DNA from: Isosphaeraceae bacterium
GTDB taxonomy: Bacteria > Planctomycetota > Planctomycetia > Isosphaerales > Isosphaeraceae
Assembly (NCBI GenBank): GCA_021324445.1
Contig: JAJPJC010000545.1
Location: 1-34,151 of the forward strand
Length of the DNA stretch: 34,151 bases
Direction of reading: 5' to 3'
Shown here: piece by piece, positions 25,201 through 34,151 of the stretch
Numbering within the stretch: position 1 is the first letter of the stretch
Layout: each line of letters opens with the position of its first letter
The notes under the pieces: model-generated
The model's database searches: none
What the model was told of the DNA's origin: nothing
Seen by the model: only the letters and a program-made list of their open reading frames with translations
Program-made: the position numbers and the translations under genes

Positions 25201-25741
25201 TCAGCCCATTGCCGGCGGAGAGCCGCTCGTGGGGCAGGATCTCGGGCAGGATGCCGTACTTGGCAGGGCCGAACAGAGCGAGCTGGACTCCCAGCAGGCA
25301 GAGCACCCCGATCGCCAGGGATCCGCCCTGGGGCTGGACCACCAGCGCCGCGGTCCCCGCCAGCATCAACATCAGCTCGAAGACCTTCACCCCCACGAGG
25401 ACCGTCCGCTTGCTGACGCGGTCGGCCAGCATGCCCGCCGGCAGTGAGATGACCATCAGGGGGATCATCAGCAGGATCTGGGCGATCGCGGTGGACTTCT
25501 GCCCTGCGACCGCGCTGGGGGCCGCGGCGATTGCCAGGAGCACCACCAGTTGCTTCCACGCATTGTCGTTGAACGTCCCGAGGAACATCGCGAGGAACAG
25601 CCCGCGCAGCGGGTGCGCCCGTGTGCCCTTGTCCTCGCCGTCCTCGTTGACCTCTGCGGCCTTCTCCACGTCCCTCGCTCCCTTCGAGCGAACCCTGTTG
25701 ATCCCTGTCGACGGCCGGGAACCGCTGAATCCCTTGTCCAT
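22208..25741 (-). CDS. LplT-PlsC-acyl-ACP synthetase fusion (Aas-type)
   Basis: 1177 residues in three parts. Residues about 45-445 are an MFS transporter of the LplT type (FNDNAWKQLVV, GPAKYGILPEIL). Residues about 455-615 are a PlsC-type acyltransferase with PNHVTFADG (H-x4-D, 473-481) and FPEGQLTRTG (547-556). Residues about 660-1165 are an AMP-forming acyl-ACP/CoA synthetase with TATIIFSSGSTGEPKGV (808-824), YGLTECAPV and TGDLGHL. In the family this imports lysophospholipids and re-acylates them. ATG 25741 lacks a ribosome site. GTG 25669 has GAGGGAC just before it and may be the true start. It lies about 170 bases downstream of the sulfotransferase gene on the same strand. Confidence 0.93.
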   Translation of the reverse strand: MDKGFSGSRPSTGINRVRSKGARDVEKAAEVNEDGEDKGTRAHPLRGLFLAMFLGTFNDNAWKQLVVLLAIAAAPSAVAGQKSTAIAQILLMIPLMVISLPAGMLADRVSKRTVLVGVKVFELMLMLAGTAALVVQPQGGSLAIGVLCLLGVQLALFGPAKYGILPEILPHERLSAGNGLIEMGSNLAILSGIVGGGVILSVAKQFAAPLWLAGLLLAMLSVCGLLAALTIPRVPAARTEGGLATTVRIAWESIRADRVLRLTLIGQVLVWAIASLVPAPILPYVSKVLHLPEWQTGLPLVALTVGIGAGCVWAGRLSGAKVEYGLLPLGALGLTVCTLAFAIIGPGIAGTMVIMALMGLFSGFLFVPLNALLQWRSPVDRRGAIIAMANVLVYAGMLAGSVLALVLAQAGVSPLGTFLGVSIVLSGGFLWALTLVPDAFLRFLLLGLAHTIYRVKVLGRSNVPAAGGALLVPNHVTFADGLFVMASTDRPVRFVVYAPYFDRPLLGWVLRSMRAIPIAPEGGPKMILQAFREAGQALDAGELVCLFPEGQLTRTGMMAPFQRGLQRIVKGRTTPIIPVHLDRVMGSLFSPANPRRWPERIPYPVTVSIGRPMPPDSSLFELRQAICELGQEAWAHRKADRRPLHQEFLRRVRRHPWRLPFADAQSPRVSYLKALAGAVAIARALRPRWQDQAAVGILLPSSVGGALVNLAATLAGKTVVNLNFTTGRAGMESAAAQAGLRTVITSRVFLEKAKLEPLAGLDTIFLEDLLAGIRRRDRAGAAALALLAPVRWLERLAGATRRPTMDDTATIIFSSGSTGEPKGVVLTHFNIDSNVEAIREAYRVLPEDRLMAILPLFHSFGYTMFWFAAHAGMASICHPSPLDADRIGDLVQRYRATVLMATPTFLQLYLRRIAPAQFGSLRLVLAGAEKLSEALALSFEDGFGIRPMEGYGLTECAPVVAVNTFDHREAGFFQPGSRRGYVGRPLPGVAVRVVQSETFQPLEADAEGLVLVKGPNVMRGYLGRDDLTAAAFHDGWYITGDLGHLSEDGFLKISGRLSRFSKIGGEMVPHGRVEEALHQAVGADSQVFAVTAVGDQRKGESLAVLHTLDDGAIQRALQALSASGLPNLFIPRRDHFIKVAAIPVLGTGKLDLRAIRRVAEEAMTREATEHQPEAIVV

Positions 25742-25912
25742 TCCATGTGCGAAACGAGGCGAGCTGAGCCACCGGTGGCCTCGGCCTCACACGGTGTCCG
25801 ACGGTTCCTCCGCGCACGGCCCGACTCCAACGGCGGACCGGATCGAGACGCAACTATACTGGAAACGCCCCGGTCCCGAAAGCGGTATGGGCCCCCGACG
25901 AAAGGGCGCAGC

Positions 25913-26995
25913 TCAGCGGGGGTAGCCCCAGGTTTCGAAGCTCCGCGCCCAGGCCGCGGCGACCCGCGCTCGAGTCGCCTCGTCGAGCGCCGGGTGCCGG
26001 TTCTTCTGATAGCCGGCGATCGACCGGAGATACGACTCCACGGCCGGGCGGACGGAGCCGAAATTCCCCAGGGAAAGCCCGTGGTAGATCACGCCAAGCT
26101 GGCCGATCGGGTCGCGCTCCAGGTCCTCATACGCGATCTCGACCAGTTGGCCGGGCGGGATCAACGAGCGGTCGGCGAAGTAGGCGTCGTACATGGTCGT
26201 ATAGGTCCGCAGGATGGACTCCACGTCGATCGCGCGCGGACCCCGCTGGAGGCGGAAGACCGGCCGGACGATCTTGAGCAGCCCGAGGGTCGAAAGGAAG
26301 ACCGAGTACGGGTCGCGGCGGATGTGTACGAACCGGGCGTCGGGGAAACAGTCGAGCAACAGTCGGACCCGCGCCGTGTGGGGCGGCGACTTGAGGATCA
26401 GCGGCCGACCCTGCTTGAGCGTCAGGGCCTTGAGGAAATAGACCAGGCCGGCCGACCAGGCGGCGACCTCGCCAGGCTCGGCGTCGCGGAAGCTGAGGTA
26501 GCGGCCATATCCGGACCGGCTCCGAGGGAAGCACCAGTCCAGGTACGGCGAGCGCTGGGTCAAGACCATGTAGGCGATCTCGTCCTCCTGCACCCGTCGC
26601 GGCAGTATGAACGGCTCGACGAGCGGGGCCAGCCAGGGCTCGGTGGCCAGGAATGTCCGCGGGTTGAACGCCTGGAATCGGTTGGGCCGGCCGAAGTTGG
26701 GGTCGGTCGCCAGCAGCTCGTGCAGGTGGGTCGTCCCGCTCCGGTAATGCCCCAGGATGAAGACCGGGGCCTCGACCCGGGTCTCCTCGATCGCCGTCCC
26801 GTACCGCCGCTCGACCGCCCGCGCGACGACCGAATTGCACAGGCTCATCCCCGTGATCCACGCCGCCCTCGGCCAGCACACCGGGTCAACCCGGAACCGC
26901 TCGCGACGGAGCAGGCCAAGCCAGTCGCCCAACGTCATGCCCTCGAACAGATGGACCAGGTTCTGCGCCAGCAGGAGTCGGACCAAGAACACCAT
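25913..26995 (-). CDS. PAPS-dependent sulfotransferase family protein
   Basis: 360 residues. The 5'-phosphosulfate loop is FILGHYRSGTTHLHELL (about 79-95), and the 3'-phosphate block is ARFVHIRRDPYSVFLST (about 220-236). Both are diagnostic of sulfotransferases. LKSPPHTAR (about 201-209) matches the usual conserved segment. There is no clear signal peptide, although the N-terminus is hydrophobic (MVFLVRLLLA). The gene follows the NRPS gene by 180 bases on the same strand, so it may sulfate the peptide or another secreted product. ATG 26995 has no clear ribosome site. The acceptor is unknown. Confidence 0.88.
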   Translation of the reverse strand: MVFLVRLLLAQNLVHLFEGMTLGDWLGLLRRERFRVDPVCWPRAAWITGMSLCNSVVARAVERRYGTAIEETRVEAPVFILGHYRSGTTHLHELLATDPNFGRPNRFQAFNPRTFLATEPWLAPLVEPFILPRRVQEDEIAYMVLTQRSPYLDWCFPRSRSGYGRYLSFRDAEPGEVAAWSAGLVYFLKALTLKQGRPLILKSPPHTARVRLLLDCFPDARFVHIRRDPYSVFLSTLGLLKIVRPVFRLQRGPRAIDVESILRTYTTMYDAYFADRSLIPPGQLVEIAYEDLERDPIGQLGVIYHGLSLGNFGSVRPAVESYLRSIAGYQKNRHPALDEATRARVAAAWARSFETWGYPR

Positions 26996-27032
26996 CAGCG
27001 GAGGCTCACAACCGATCTCGGATTCCTGATTT

Positions 27033-27118
27033 CAAATTCCAGATTATTAATATTAAATTAATTAATTATAATTGAAAATAATATTATCATATTTTATAAT
27101 TTTCGAATCTGGGATTTG
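27033..27118. repeat. A/T-only hairpin between NRPS and sulfotransferase genes
   Basis: Arms CAAATTCCAGATT (27033-27045) and AATCTGGGATTTG (27106-27118) pair with one G.T. The roughly 60-base loop is almost all A and T, with only a few G or C bases, inside a GC-rich genome. The composition is foreign to the surroundings. It could be a small inserted repeat, a promoter for the downstream sulfotransferase, or a site for an AT-binding silencer. Confidence 0.8.
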
Positions 27119-27175
27119 GAATCCCTCCTCGCCCTTCCGAGCCGCAACGCCTCCCGATTCCGCCCGGGAGAGGAA

Positions 27176-30100
27176 TCAACGCAAGGGTTGGATCCTGCCG
27201 TGGCGACCGTCCCAGGACGCCTCGCACCGAGCAATCTCCGCGATCAAGGCTCCCGCCAGAATCGCGACGCCTGGAGGCCGGAGGATCGCGGCGTGATCGC
27301 CGGGGATGGTGTGGGTCGCCACGGCAGCGGCCAGCTCGCCCCAGCCCATTGCCGGGTCGGCGTCGGCGTCGGAGTTCGCGGCGGCCCGGAGGAGGACCAG
27401 GCGTCCCGGGTAGGGTCGGGGTGTGTACTTCAACGCGGCCAGCAGGTTCGTGCCAAGGACCTTCCAGAGCCGGGCCACCCGCTCCGGCTCGGTCTCACGG
27501 TGATAAACCTGATCCAGCCCGAAGAACTTCAGCGCCTCGAGGCGCTGCTCATCCGGGCTCAGCCGGTTCAGCCGATCGAAGAGCCGGCGCGAGCCGAGCC
27601 CGACGCCGGGGGCCATCGGGGCGAGGAACCCGAGCAGGAGCGCCACATCGTCGACACCGGCATCGCCGTCCCCGAATGCGAGGGAATCGCGGAACAAGGG
27701 GAGTGACACGGCCTGTTCAGCCAAGCGGCGCAGCGCGGGAGTCGGCTCGGGAGGTGGGCTCGGCGCATGGGCGTCGAGCACGGCCAGGGTCGCGACGGGC
27801 TGGCCCTGGGCGGTCAACTGCCGCGCCATCTCGTAGGCGACGAGTCCGCCCAGTGACCAGCCGCCCAGATGGTAGGGGCCGGCCGGCTGCACGGTCCGCA
27901 TCGCGTCGATGTAGTGAGCCGCCATGCGCTCCAGGCTGTCGAATGGCTCCGCATCGCCTTCGAGCCCGGGGGCCTGGAACGCATAGAAGGGCCGATCCGC
28001 GCCCAGGGATTGAGCCAGCTCGAGGAAGCAGTAGGCGATCCCGCCGGCGGGATGGACGCAGAAGAACGGCCGCGAGGCGCCGGCGGGCTGGAGGGCCACC
28101 AGGGGCGTCGCCGCGCGCGGCTCGACCGGCCGGCGCAGCATCTCCGCGAGATCGGCGATCGCGGCACCCAGGAACACGCTCGAGAGCGGCAGGGCTCGCC
28201 CGAACGCCGCCTCGACCCGCGTCAGCATGCGGATCGCCAGCAGCGAGTGGCCGCCCAGATCGAAGAAGCTGTCCGTGACGCCGACCGGCCGGATCGCCAG
28301 GAGATCCTCCCAGATCGCCGCCAGCCGCGCCTCGACCTCATCCCGCGGAGCGACGAAGCCCTCGGATCCCACCGCTCCCCGGCCCGGGTCGGGCAGGGCC
28401 CGGAGGTCCACCTTGCCCGATGGCGTCAAGGGCAGCGCCTCCAGGGCCGTGAAGCTCGAGGGGACCATGTGACCGGGCAGCCGATCGCGGAGGCGGCTGC
28501 GGTACGCGCCCGGAGCGGCCGTCGCCCCCGGCTCGAGGACGAGATAGGCGTCCAGCCGCGCGCTGCCCTCAACGCCGGCGCGGGCCACAACCTTGGCCGC
28601 CCGGACACCCGGCTGCTCCAGCAGCGCCGCTTCAACCTCGCCCGGCTCGACGCGGAACCCGCGGATCTTCGCCTGGAAGTCGACCCGGCCGACGAAGACC
28701 AGCTGGCCGTCGGGGCGCCATCGGACCAGGTCGCCGGTCCGGAACAGCCGCGCGCCCGGCTCGGTCGTGAACGGGTCCGGGAGGAAGCGCTCGGCAGTCT
28801 GTGCGGCATGATCCCGATACCCGCGGCTCACGCCCAGGCCGCCGATGCAGAGCTCGCCCGGCAGGCCGATCGGGACCGGCTGGAGCCAGCCGTCCAGGAC
28901 ATACACCCGCGCATTGGCGATCGGCCGGCCGATGGGGAGCTCGGCGAGGTCCTCCGCACCAGCGGGCGGCTCGTACGCCGTGGCAATCACGGTCGCCTCG
29001 GTCGGCCCGTAGGTGTTCAGCCAACGAATCCGATCGCCCGCCAGCCGCCGCCAGGTCGCGTAGGCCGCCGGTATGGCCTTCTCTCCTCCCACGACGACCA
29101 GTCGCAACGACCCCGCCGGCGACCGTCCGAGCTGTGCGAGGCGATCGACCCAGGCGTGCCAGTAGCCGGTCGGCAGGTCGACGACGGTAATCCGCTCGCG
29201 CTCGATCCAGTCGGTGAATCGAGTCGGATCCAGCAGCTCGTCACCGTCACGCAACACCACGGCGGACCCGGTGCACCACGCAGGGAAGATCTCCTCGACC
29301 GCGATGTCGAAGTTGAGGGGCGCGAACTGGAGGACGCGATCGCCCGGGCCCAGCGCGAACATCCGGGCCGACGCGATGCAATGGTTGACAACCGAGCGGT
29401 GGCTGACGATCACTCCGCGCGGTGGACCCGTCGAGCCCGACGTGAAGATGACGTAGGCCGCGTTCTCGGGGCCGGCGCCGCCCTCGAGGTCGTGATCGGG
29501 TTCCCGTCCGAAGCGCTCGCGATCGGAATCCAGGCAGAGCACCTCGGCCCGACGCGCGGGGAGCCGGTCACGAAGCGACGTCCGGGTCAACACGAGCGCG
29601 ACGTCCGCATCCTCGAGCATGCCGGCCAGGCGTCGCTCGGGCTCGGAGGGTTCAAAGGGGACGTAGGCACCGCCGGCCTTGAGGATGCCCAGGAGCCCGA
29701 GCGCCGCCTCGACCGAACGATCGAGGAACAGCCCCACCCGGACCTCGGGCCCAACTCCACGCGATCGCAGCCAGCGCGCCAGGCGATTGGCCCGCGCGTT
29801 GAGCTCGCGATAGCTCCAGGTCCGTCCGTTGTGAACCAGGGCGACGGCCTCCGGCGTGCGCCGAGCCTGGGCCTCGACCAGCCGGTGAAGGCAACCTTCC
29901 TCGGGAAGATCGGCCGCGGTCTGGTTCCATTCCTCGACCAGGCGGAGCCGCTCCGCCTCGTCCAGCAAGGCGGCTTCGGATACGCGGCGACCGGGCTGGG
30001 CGACGACCGTTGCGAGCAGGGTGCGGAAGTGGCCGATCAGCCGCTCGATCGTCGAGCCGTCGAAGAGGTCGGTGTTGTACTCGATCGACCCGAACAAGCG

Positions 30101-33100
30101 CTCGTCGCCTTCGACGATGCAGAGGGTCAGGTCAAACTTCGCGGTGCGCGTCCCCTCGCCGACCTCCAGGTGGCCGAGGGTCAGCTCCTGCCGGCTGGCG
30201 TCGGGCATCCGATTGTTTTGCAGCACGAACATCACGTCGAAGAGCGGCGTGCGGCTGGGGTCGCGGACTGGCTGGAGTGCCTGGACGAGCTGATCAAACG
30301 GGAGCTCTTGATGCTCGAAGGCCCCCAGCGTCGTCTCGCGGACGCGCTGCACCAGCGCGCCGAAGGTCGGGTCGTCCGAGAGGTCGGTGCGCAGGACCAG
30401 CATGTTGACGAAGTAGCCGATGAGGTCCTCGACCTCGGGGCGGTTGCGATTGGCGACGGGGACTCCGACCGCGATGTCGTCCTGCCCGCTGTAGCGGCTC
30501 AAGAGCGCCTGGAAGCCGGCGAGGAGGGTCATGAACAGGGTCGCGCCCTCGCGGCGGCTCAGGTCCCGCAGGCCCGCCGCCAGCTCCGGAGACAGGTCGA
30601 AGAAGCGGACGTCCCCGCGCCCGGATCGGACCGCCGGCCGCGGCCGGTCGGTGGGGAGTTCGAGCGGGTTGAGCCCCGCCAGCCGCTCCGACCAGTACGC
30701 CAGCAGCCCCGCGAGCACCTCGCCCTGAAGGTACGCGCGCTGCCAGGCGGCATAATCGGCGTACTGGATCGGCAGCTCGGCCAGGGGCGAGGCCGACCCG
30801 GTGGTGTACGCTTCGTACAGCGCCGCCAGCTCGCGCGCGGCGACCCCCATCGACCAGCCGTCGGTGATGATGTGGTGCATGGTCAGGAGGATCACGTGCT
30901 CCTGGTCGTCGAGCCGCAGCACCTGCGCGCGGATGAGGGGTCCGGCCGCCAGGTCGAACGGCCTGCGCGACTCCTCGACGGCCAGGCGGCGGGCGCATTC
31001 GGTGCGCTCGGCTTCGTCCAGGGTGCTCAGATCGACCGGCGTCAAGGGCGGCGCCAGGCTCGGCGCGATGACCGGGACGGGGCGGCCGTCGGCGGCCGGG
31101 AACGCGGTTCGCAGGGCCTCGTGGCGGCGGAGGATCTCGTGGAAGCTCCGCTCCAGGGCCGGGACGTCGAGCGGCCCGGTGATCCGCACGGCAGCCGGTA
31201 CGTTGAAGGTCGGCGCCTGGGGTGTCAACCGGTCGAGGAACCAGAGCGCCTGTTGCGCGAACGACAGCGGCAGCTCGCCATCGCGCGGGACGGGGACGAT
31301 CGGCGCGACGAAGCGCCGCCGGCCTTCCCGCCGCGCGACCTCGATCCGGTCGGCCAGGGCGGCGACGGTGGGAGCCTCGAAGAGCGCGCGGAGCGGGAAC
31401 TCGACCGCCAGGGCGTGCCGCAGCCGGGAGACGGCCTGGGCGGCCAGCAGCGAGTGACCACCCATCGCGAAGAAGTCGTCGAGCGCGCCAACCCGATCCA
31501 CGCCCAGCACCTCGGCCCAGGTTGCCGCGATCAGCTCCTCGGTCGGCGACCGGGGTGGGACGAACTCCGCCAGGGAGCCCGTTGCGCGGCCCCATTCCGG
31601 CGGCGGCAGCGCGTCGACGTCGAGCTTGCCATTGGGCGTCAGGGGCATGGAATCGAGCACGACATACAGGGCCGGCACCATGTAGTCGGGGAGCGAGCCC
31701 TGGAGCCGCTGCCGCAGTTCCGCCGGCGCGGGGGCCGGCCGGCGGCGCGGGACCAGGTAGGCCACCAGCCGCGCCTCGCCGCGGGGATCGGTCCGGGCCA
31801 CGACCACCGCTTCGTGCAGCTCCGGCTGCCGCGCCAGGGCCGCCTCGATCTCTCCCAGCTCGATCCGAAATCCCCGGATCTTCACCTGGCGGTCGGACCG
31901 GCCGATGTACTCCAGCTCGCCGTCGCGACGCAGCCGGACCAGGTCGCCGCTGCGATACAGGCGGGCGCCCGGCTGACCCGAGAACGGGTCGGGGACGAAC
32001 CGATCGGCCGTCAGGCCAGGCCGGCCGAGATAGCCCCGCGCCACGCCCGCCCCGCCGACGAAGGCCTCGCCCACCGCCCCGGGCGGCACCGGCTCGCGGT
32101 GCCGGTCCAGCACGTAGAGCCGCAGGTCCGGCAGCGCACGCCCGATCGGGCTCGACCCCCGGAAGGTCTCCAGGTCCCCGCGCGCGATCGGCCGATAGGT
32201 CACGTGCACGGTCGTCTCGGTGATCCCATACATGTTGACCAGCCGCGGGGCGGTGTCCCCATGCCGGTCGAACCAGGGCCGCAGCGCCTGGAGCTCCAGG
32301 GCCTCGCCGCCGAAGATGACCCAGCGCAAGGCCAGGTCGCCGGCACCCGCCGACTCGTCCACCCGCACTAGCTGCCGGAAGGCCGACGGCGTCTGGTTCA
32401 ACACCGTCACACCCTCGCGACGCAGCAGCTCATAGAAGCTCTCGGGCGACCGGCCGACCCAGTACGGCACCACGACCAGCCGGCCGCCGTGGAGCAACGC
32501 CCCCCAGATCTCCCAGACCGAGAAGTCGAAGGCAAACGAATGAAAGAGCGTCCACACGTCGGTGGCGCCGAACTGGAACCAGTGCCGGGTGGCCGTGAAC
32601 AGCCGGGCGACGTTGGCATGAGTGACGGGCACTCCCTTGGGCATCCCGGTCGAGCCCGAGGTGTAGATGACGTAGGCCAGGTTGTCCGGGGTCGTCCCGG
32701 AGTCAATCCGCGCGCCGTCCTCCGGCGGGCCGGCCGCGTCGATCGATTCGAGGTCGACGACCCGCACCGAGTGGGCCGGCAGGCGATCGGCCAGGTGCGG
32801 CTGGGCGAGCAGGACCGGGGCCCCGCAGTCCTCGAGCTGGAATCCCAGGCGTTCGGCGGGATGGACCGGGTCGAGCGGGACATAGGCGCCGCCCGCCTCG
32901 AGGATCGCCAGCAGGCCGACAACCAGCTCGGCCGACCGCTCGGCGCAGAGGCCCACCAGGACCTCCGGACCAACCCCCAGGCCCCGCAGCCGGCGGGCCA
33001 GGTGCCCGGCGTGGGCATCCAGCTCGCGGTAGGTCCAGTGCCGGTCGCCGCAGGTCAGGGCAATCGCCTCGGGCGTCCGCGCCGCCTGCGCCGCGAACCG

Positions 33101-33292
33101 GCGATGAAGGCACTCCGGGGGGTCTGATGCCGTGTGGGCCGCGGCGCGGAGCAGGGCCGCCAGCCGCGCGCGTTTCGCCTGGGATGGGGTCATCCCGCCC
33201 GCGCCGGCCGTCTCGATAGGCGCGGGCGGGACGCCCACACCCCGACGAGCATGATCGACCGCCGGACCGCCCGTGTCATTCGTTTTGTCCAT
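27176..33292 (-). CDS. Nonribosomal peptide synthetase, A-T-C-A-T-TE
   Basis: 2038 residues. Order: A1 about 60-560 ([11 protein letters not shown] near 210), T1 with Ser614 (GGHSLL), C about 674-1124 with HHIITDG (806-812), A2 about 1134-1634 ([11 protein letters not shown] near 1284), T2 with Ser1683, and thioesterase about 1729-2030 with Ser1813 (GWSLGG), Asp1840 and His2000. The A1 pocket reads DFWNIGMVHK, the known threonine code. A2 reads about DIEDVGTVIK, which I cannot assign; its acidic residues hint at a basic substrate. No epimerase is present, so C is probably the L-L type. ATG 33292 overlaps the upstream gene by 17 bases. ATG 33193, opening [16 protein letters not shown], is possible. 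The C domain serving A1 is in the upstream protein. Confidence 0.92.
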   Translation of the reverse strand: MDKTNDTGGPAVDHARRGVGVPPAPIETAGAGGMTPSQAKRARLAALLRAAAHTASDPPECLHRRFAAQAARTPEAIALTCGDRHWTYRELDAHAGHLARRLRGLGVGPEVLVGLCAERSAELVVGLLAILEAGGAYVPLDPVHPAERLGFQLEDCGAPVLLAQPHLADRLPAHSVRVVDLESIDAAGPPEDGARIDSGTTPDNLAYVIYTSGSTGMPKGVPVTHANVARLFTATRHWFQFGATDVWTLFHSFAFDFSVWEIWGALLHGGRLVVVPYWVGRSPESFYELLRREGVTVLNQTPSAFRQLVRVDESAGAGDLALRWVIFGGEALELQALRPWFDRHGDTAPRLVNMYGITETTVHVTYRPIARGDLETFRGSSPIGRALPDLRLYVLDRHREPVPPGAVGEAFVGGAGVARGYLGRPGLTADRFVPDPFSGQPGARLYRSGDLVRLRRDGELEYIGRSDRQVKIRGFRIELGEIEAALARQPELHEAVVVARTDPRGEARLVAYLVPRRRPAPAPAELRQRLQGSLPDYMVPALYVVLDSMPLTPNGKLDVDALPPPEWGRATGSLAEFVPPRSPTEELIAATWAEVLGVDRVGALDDFFAMGGHSLLAAQAVSRLRHALAVEFPLRALFEAPTVAALADRIEVARREGRRRFVAPIVPVPRDGELPLSFAQQALWFLDRLTPQAPTFNVPAAVRITGPLDVPALERSFHEILRRHEALRTAFPAADGRPVPVIAPSLAPPLTPVDLSTLDEAERTECARRLAVEESRRPFDLAAGPLIRAQVLRLDDQEHVILLTMHHIITDGWSMGVAARELAALYEAYTTGSASPLAELPIQYADYAAWQRAYLQGEVLAGLLAYWSERLAGLNPLELPTDRPRPAVRSGRGDVRFFDLSPELAAGLRDLSRREGATLFMTLLAGFQALLSRYSGQDDIAVGVPVANRNRPEVEDLIGYFVNMLVLRTDLSDDPTFGALVQRVRETTLGAFEHQELPFDQLVQALQPVRDPSRTPLFDVMFVLQNNRMPDASRQELTLGHLEVGEGTRTAKFDLTLCIVEGDERLFGSIEYNTDLFDGSTIERLIGHFRTLLATVVAQPGRRVSEAALLDEAERLRLVEEWNQTAADLPEEGCLHRLVEAQARRTPEAVALVHNGRTWSYRELNARANRLARWLRSRGVGPEVRVGLFLDRSVEAALGLLGILKAGGAYVPFEPSEPERRLAGMLEDADVALVLTRTSLRDRLPARRAEVLCLDSDRERFGREPDHDLEGGAGPENAAYVIFTSGSTGPPRGVIVSHRSVVNHCIASARMFALGPGDRVLQFAPLNFDIAVEEIFPAWCTGSAVVLRDGDELLDPTRFTDWIERERITVVDLPTGYWHAWVDRLAQLGRSPAGSLRLVVVGGEKAIPAAYATWRRLAGDRIRWLNTYGPTEATVIATAYEPPAGAEDLAELPIGRPIANARVYVLDGWLQPVPIGLPGELCIGGLGVSRGYRDHAAQTAERFLPDPFTTEPGARLFRTGDLVRWRPDGQLVFVGRVDFQAKIRGFRVEPGEVEAALLEQPGVRAAKVVARAGVEGSARLDAYLVLEPGATAAPGAYRSRLRDRLPGHMVPSSFTALEALPLTPSGKVDLRALPDPGRGAVGSEGFVAPRDEVEARLAAIWEDLLAIRPVGVTDSFFDLGGHSLLAIRMLTRVEAAFGRALPLSSVFLGAAIADLAEMLRRPVEPRAATPLVALQPAGASRPFFCVHPAGGIAYCFLELAQSLGADRPFYAFQAPGLEGDAEPFDSLERMAAHYIDAMRTVQPAGPYHLGGWSLGGLVAYEMARQLTAQGQPVATLAVLDAHAPSPPPEPTPALRRLAEQAVSLPLFRDSLAFGDGDAGVDDVALLLGFLAPMAPGVGLGSRRLFDRLNRLSPDEQRLEALKFFGLDQVYHRETEPERVARLWKVLGTNLLAALKYTPRPYPGRLVLLRAAANSDADADPAMGWGELAAAVATHTIPGDHAAILRPPGVAILAGALIAEIARCEASWDGRHGRIQPLR

Positions 33293-34151
33293 CGAGTCCG
33301 GACTCGAAGCGCCTGAGAAGGTCGTCGACTTCGTCGTCCGTGAGTCCATCGAGGTCGAACGCGGGGGCGATCCCCGGTCCCAGCAAGTCGCGACGCTCCG
33401 CGTCCGAGAGCATCGGCACGGTGCCGACCGTCTGATCGGGATGGGCGAGCATCCCCTCGAGGAGGTGGCGGAAATGCCTGAGCATCTGCTCGATGGTCGC
33501 CGCATCGAACAGGTCGGTGCTGTATTGCATCTCCAGGCGCAGGCCCGAATCGGAGGACTCCCCGGCGAAGAGCGCCAGGTCGAACTTCGAGGTGCCGCTG
33601 TCCGGCTCCAGCGGCGTCATCACCAGCCCGGGCGATTGCAGCGCGGGCACCGGCGCGTTCTGGAAGGCGAAGAGCGCCTGGAACAGCGGCGACCGGGCCG
33701 GATCCCGCTCGGGATGAAGGACCGCCACCACCTGTTCGAAAGGCAGGTCTTGATGCGAATAGGCCGCCAGCGCCGCCTGTCGGACGCGCCGCAGCACGGT
33801 GCGGAAGTCGGGGTCGCCCTTGAGCTCGGCGCGGAGGACCAGCGTGTTGACGAACAGGCCCACCAGGCCCTCAAGCTCCGAGCGCGTGCGGCCGGCAATC
33901 GGCGTCCCGATCGCGAAGTCATCCTGGCCCGAGTAACGATGCAGCAGCACCTGAAAGGCCGCCAGCAACGTCATGAAGAGCGTGGCCCCTTCCTGCCGGC
34001 CCAGGTCCCGGACCTGGTTGACCAGCTCCGCGGGCAGCTCGAGCGCACGCGCAGCGCCCCGGCCGCTGAGAGCCGACGGCCGGGGACGGTCGGCCGGCAG
34101 CTCCAGCACGGGGACGCCTGCGAGCCGTTCGACCCAGAAAGCGAGCTGGGC
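33276..34151 (-). CDS. NRPS C-terminal condensation domain (partial, cut by window end)
   Basis: The last 291 residues of an NRPS protein whose start lies beyond the window. It shows the second half of a condensation domain: AQLAFWVERLAG, then [30 protein letters not shown], the block DDFAIGTPIAGR, LVGLFVNTLVLR and HQDLPFEQVV. The HHxxxDG active site falls outside. After the C domain the protein does not continue into an A domain. It ends with an acidic helical tail (LDGLTDDEVDDLLRRFES) and stops at 33276. The next NRPS gene overlaps it by 17 bases and begins with the A domain, so the two form one assembly line. Confidence 0.9.
   Translation of the reverse strand, partial: AQLAFWVERLAGVPVLELPADRPRPSALSGRGAARALELPAELVNQVRDLGRQEGATLFMTLLAAFQVLLHRYSGQDDFAIGTPIAGRTRSELEGLVGLFVNTLVLRAELKGDPDFRTVLRRVRQAALAAYSHQDLPFEQVVAVLHPERDPARSPLFQALFAFQNAPVPALQSPGLVMTPLEPDSGTSKFDLALFAGESSDSGLRLEMQYSTDLFDAATIEQMLRHFRHLLEGMLAHPDQTVGTVPMLSDAERRDLLGPGIAPAFDLDGLTDDEVDDLLRRFESGLDGQNE

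Noticed and set aside
22154-25447. Very long plus-strand open frame opposite the LplT-PlsC-Aas gene
   Set aside because: It is a GC-rich shadow of a well-supported minus-strand gene. Its translation is low-complexity His/Arg/Gly/Gln-rich text with no domain.
27869-32371. 1500-codon plus-strand open frame opposite the NRPS
   Set aside because: Antisense shadow of the NRPS gene, whose domains and motifs are clear on the other strand. No recognisable domain in the shadow.

Overview
The window is GC-rich throughout. It has planctomycete-like traits: a DUF6677-type membrane protein, a Cys-rich lipoprotein with a pseudophosphatase-like domain, palindromic repeats around gene ends, and an LplT-PlsC-Aas triple fusion. 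I infer a planctomycete, probably Isosphaeraceae-like. This comes from protein flavour only, because no rRNA is present.

Region 1 (1-3306) is the edge of a mobile region. It begins with the right end of an IS200/IS605-type element, including an omega-RNA-like scaffold, which has landed inside an IS1182-like transposase gene and left only the transposase C-terminus. A BrnT-like toxin gene with a terminal frameshift, an overlapping XRE antitoxin-like gene and a tyrosine integrase follow. The integrase sits beside the 3' end of a tRNA(CAU) gene, most likely tRNA-Ile2. That tRNA is split just after the anticodon by a 362-nt intron carrying recognisable group I P, Q, R and S elements. This is the most striking item in the window.

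Region 2 (3381-14104) holds housekeeping and envelope genes: an acyl-CoA desaturase, truD, an RluA-family pseudouridine synthase, a large secreted or lipoprotein-like protein whose DUF442-type fold has lost the catalytic Cys, a double-length GT-C glycosyltransferase-like membrane protein, and a periplasmic adaptor. Repeats are dense here. They include an in-frame palindromic element inside the glycosyltransferase gene, a patch of nested inverted repeats, and three copies of a motif built on CACTGGGTCCACGGTCTGAT.

Region 3 (14116-22157) carries ordinary chromosomal genes: a two-gene membrane operon, an FkbM methyltransferase, an ExeA-like ATPase, rsmE, a VOC protein, a secreted alpha/beta hydrolase, a GT9 heptosyltransferase-like enzyme and a BCS1/FtsH-like AAA ATPase.

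Region 4 (22208-34151, all minus strand) looks like the downstream part of a biosynthetic cluster. In transcription order it has an NRPS protein ending in a condensation domain (cut by the window edge), an NRPS with domains A-T-C-A-T-TE, a sulfotransferase, and an LplT-PlsC-acyl-ACP synthetase fusion. The protein break falls between C and A of one module, with an acidic tail facing a basic head. The first A domain carries the textbook threonine code. A nearly pure A/T hairpin lies between the NRPS and the sulfotransferase genes.
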